From Mesostigma viride (taxonomy: Eukaryota; Streptophyta; Mesostigmatophyceae; Mesostigmatales; Mesostigmataceae), in the NCBI GenBank assembly GCA_009746045.1, contig RPFO01000667.1, forward strand, positions 2,811,273 to 2,875,272: a stretch of DNA of 64,000 nt, written 5' to 3'. Below are positions 63,557 to 64,000 of the stretch, one piece after another. Every line of letters begins with the position of its first letter. The first letter of the stretch is position 1. The notes under the pieces were generated by a model that was given only the letters and a program-made list of their open reading frames with translations, searched no databases and had not been told where the DNA came from. The position numbers and the translations under genes were made by a program.

Positions 63557-64000
63557 GTCTGGTCCCGTCTCTTCCAGGCGTGGTATTTAGCGGGAAAAGA
63601 AATGAAGAGATGCACTCGCACAGGACTCGTTCGCGCGCTTGGAATCCTGGGCGACAGTGACGCTCCTCGACCCACGCCTGTCAGCGATGGTTCGCCTGGT
63701 TGGAGACCAGATGCAATGACGGAAAACTTGGGCCCTATGGACAACGAGGGCCGCCTCACTTCAGACATAGAAGTACGGTTGAAATCAAGTTGACGCCGTG
63801 GAGTACGAGCAGTTGTCTCAGCACCTTCCCTAGCAATGGGTTCCAGAGATGATGACGGATCGCAAACCTTGATTAGTAGGGGGTAAAGGTGATTGTGTCT
63901 TCGAACTACTCATACTTCCACATGGAGTCGCGATCGTCTGCCTAGTAGAGACAACGGTTACGGCTGACTTCTAGTGTTACAGAGCAAGACAGTCACATCA
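63557..64000 (-). other. Gypsy-B 5' leader or Gag N-terminus, incomplete
   Basis: The 80-residue frame 63768-63529 may be part of Gag. The rest shows no gene, and no copy of the 3' LTR (48897-49675) is found here, so the 5' LTR must lie beyond the window. Confidence 0.4.

Larger units (their letters stand above)
48897..64000 (-). mobile_element. Gypsy-B: Ty3/gypsy retrotransposon, minus strand, split by YR-e, running off the right edge
   Basis: 3' LTR 48897-49675 (TGTAAC...GTTACA), polypurine tract, third ORF (50074-51216), integrase end with chromodomain (51252-51813), YR-e insertion, then protease-RT-RNase H-integrase (58366-62309) and gag (about 62282-63556). The 5' LTR is beyond 64000. 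The integrase frame rejoins (L-H-D-A-Q-Y-L) if 51814-58365 is ignored. Confidence 0.88.

Noticed and set aside
63600-64000. 5' LTR of Gypsy-B at the right edge
   Set aside because: I looked for the TGTAAC/GTTACA ends and for LTR sequence from 48897-49675 and found none; it must lie outside.

Overview
The window is eukaryotic nuclear DNA made almost entirely of transposable elements nested inside one another. I see no bacterial operon, rRNA, CRISPR array or confident host gene. Splice-site-like signals, Ty3/gypsy and Ty1/copia retrotransposons, tyrosine-recombinase (YR) retrotransposons with split direct repeats (the PAT/Kangaroo type; Kangaroo was described in the green alga Volvox), DNA transposons with perfect terminal inverted repeats, and long tetranucleotide microsatellites suggest an alga, perhaps a green alga. 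The species cannot be fixed from this sequence. I use local names: YR-a to YR-e and YR-N for YR elements, Gypsy-A and Gypsy-B for the two gypsy elements.

Left nest (1-42664), outermost first. YR-c carries a gag fragment at 42284-42664. It is interrupted by YR-b (1507-42283, plus strand). YR-b is itself interrupted by YR-a (1-1506, minus strand, running off the left edge) and by YR-N (3238-39388), a non-autonomous YR element of about 3.3 kb. YR-N is split by Gypsy-A (5954-38797; identical-looking 573-bp LTRs; GTACA target duplication). Gypsy-A contains four younger insertions: a TTAA-flanked element (7476-9385), an 11.2-kb transposon with 56-bp TIRs starting CACTA (11736-22953; TA duplication), a second TTAA element (23375-24717), and a copia element (28887-36403; CCTAC duplication). 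Removing three of these (the 11.2-kb element, the second TTAA element and the copia) with one target copy each puts the Gypsy-A reading frames back together exactly.

Middle (42665-45890): a palindromic satellite, a short tandem array, an L1-like ORF1 without ORF2, and a large GGGA/GATG/TTAA microsatellite block.

Right nest (45890-64000). YR-d (minus strand, truncated) is interrupted by a TTA-flanked element (46623-48354) and by Gypsy-B (minus strand, 48897 to beyond the right edge). Gypsy-B is interrupted in its integrase by YR-e (51814-58365), the most complete YR element, with order A1 - gag - pol - B1 - A2 - B2.

How the parts work together. The YR elements encode Gag, then, in the -1 frame, RT-RNase H fused to a tyrosine recombinase through a perfect 2A ribosome-skipping motif that is conserved in two diverged copies. 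The YR 3' regions also carry covarying hairpins. Gypsy-A encodes a small hybrid-binding (viroplasmin-like) protein inside a predicted leader intron, then Gag, Pol with chromodomain, and a large third ORF behind its own predicted splice acceptor. The copia element seems to have its protease between integrase and RT. Several frame breaks in these elements fall in homopolymer runs, so assembly error or recent decay are both possible.
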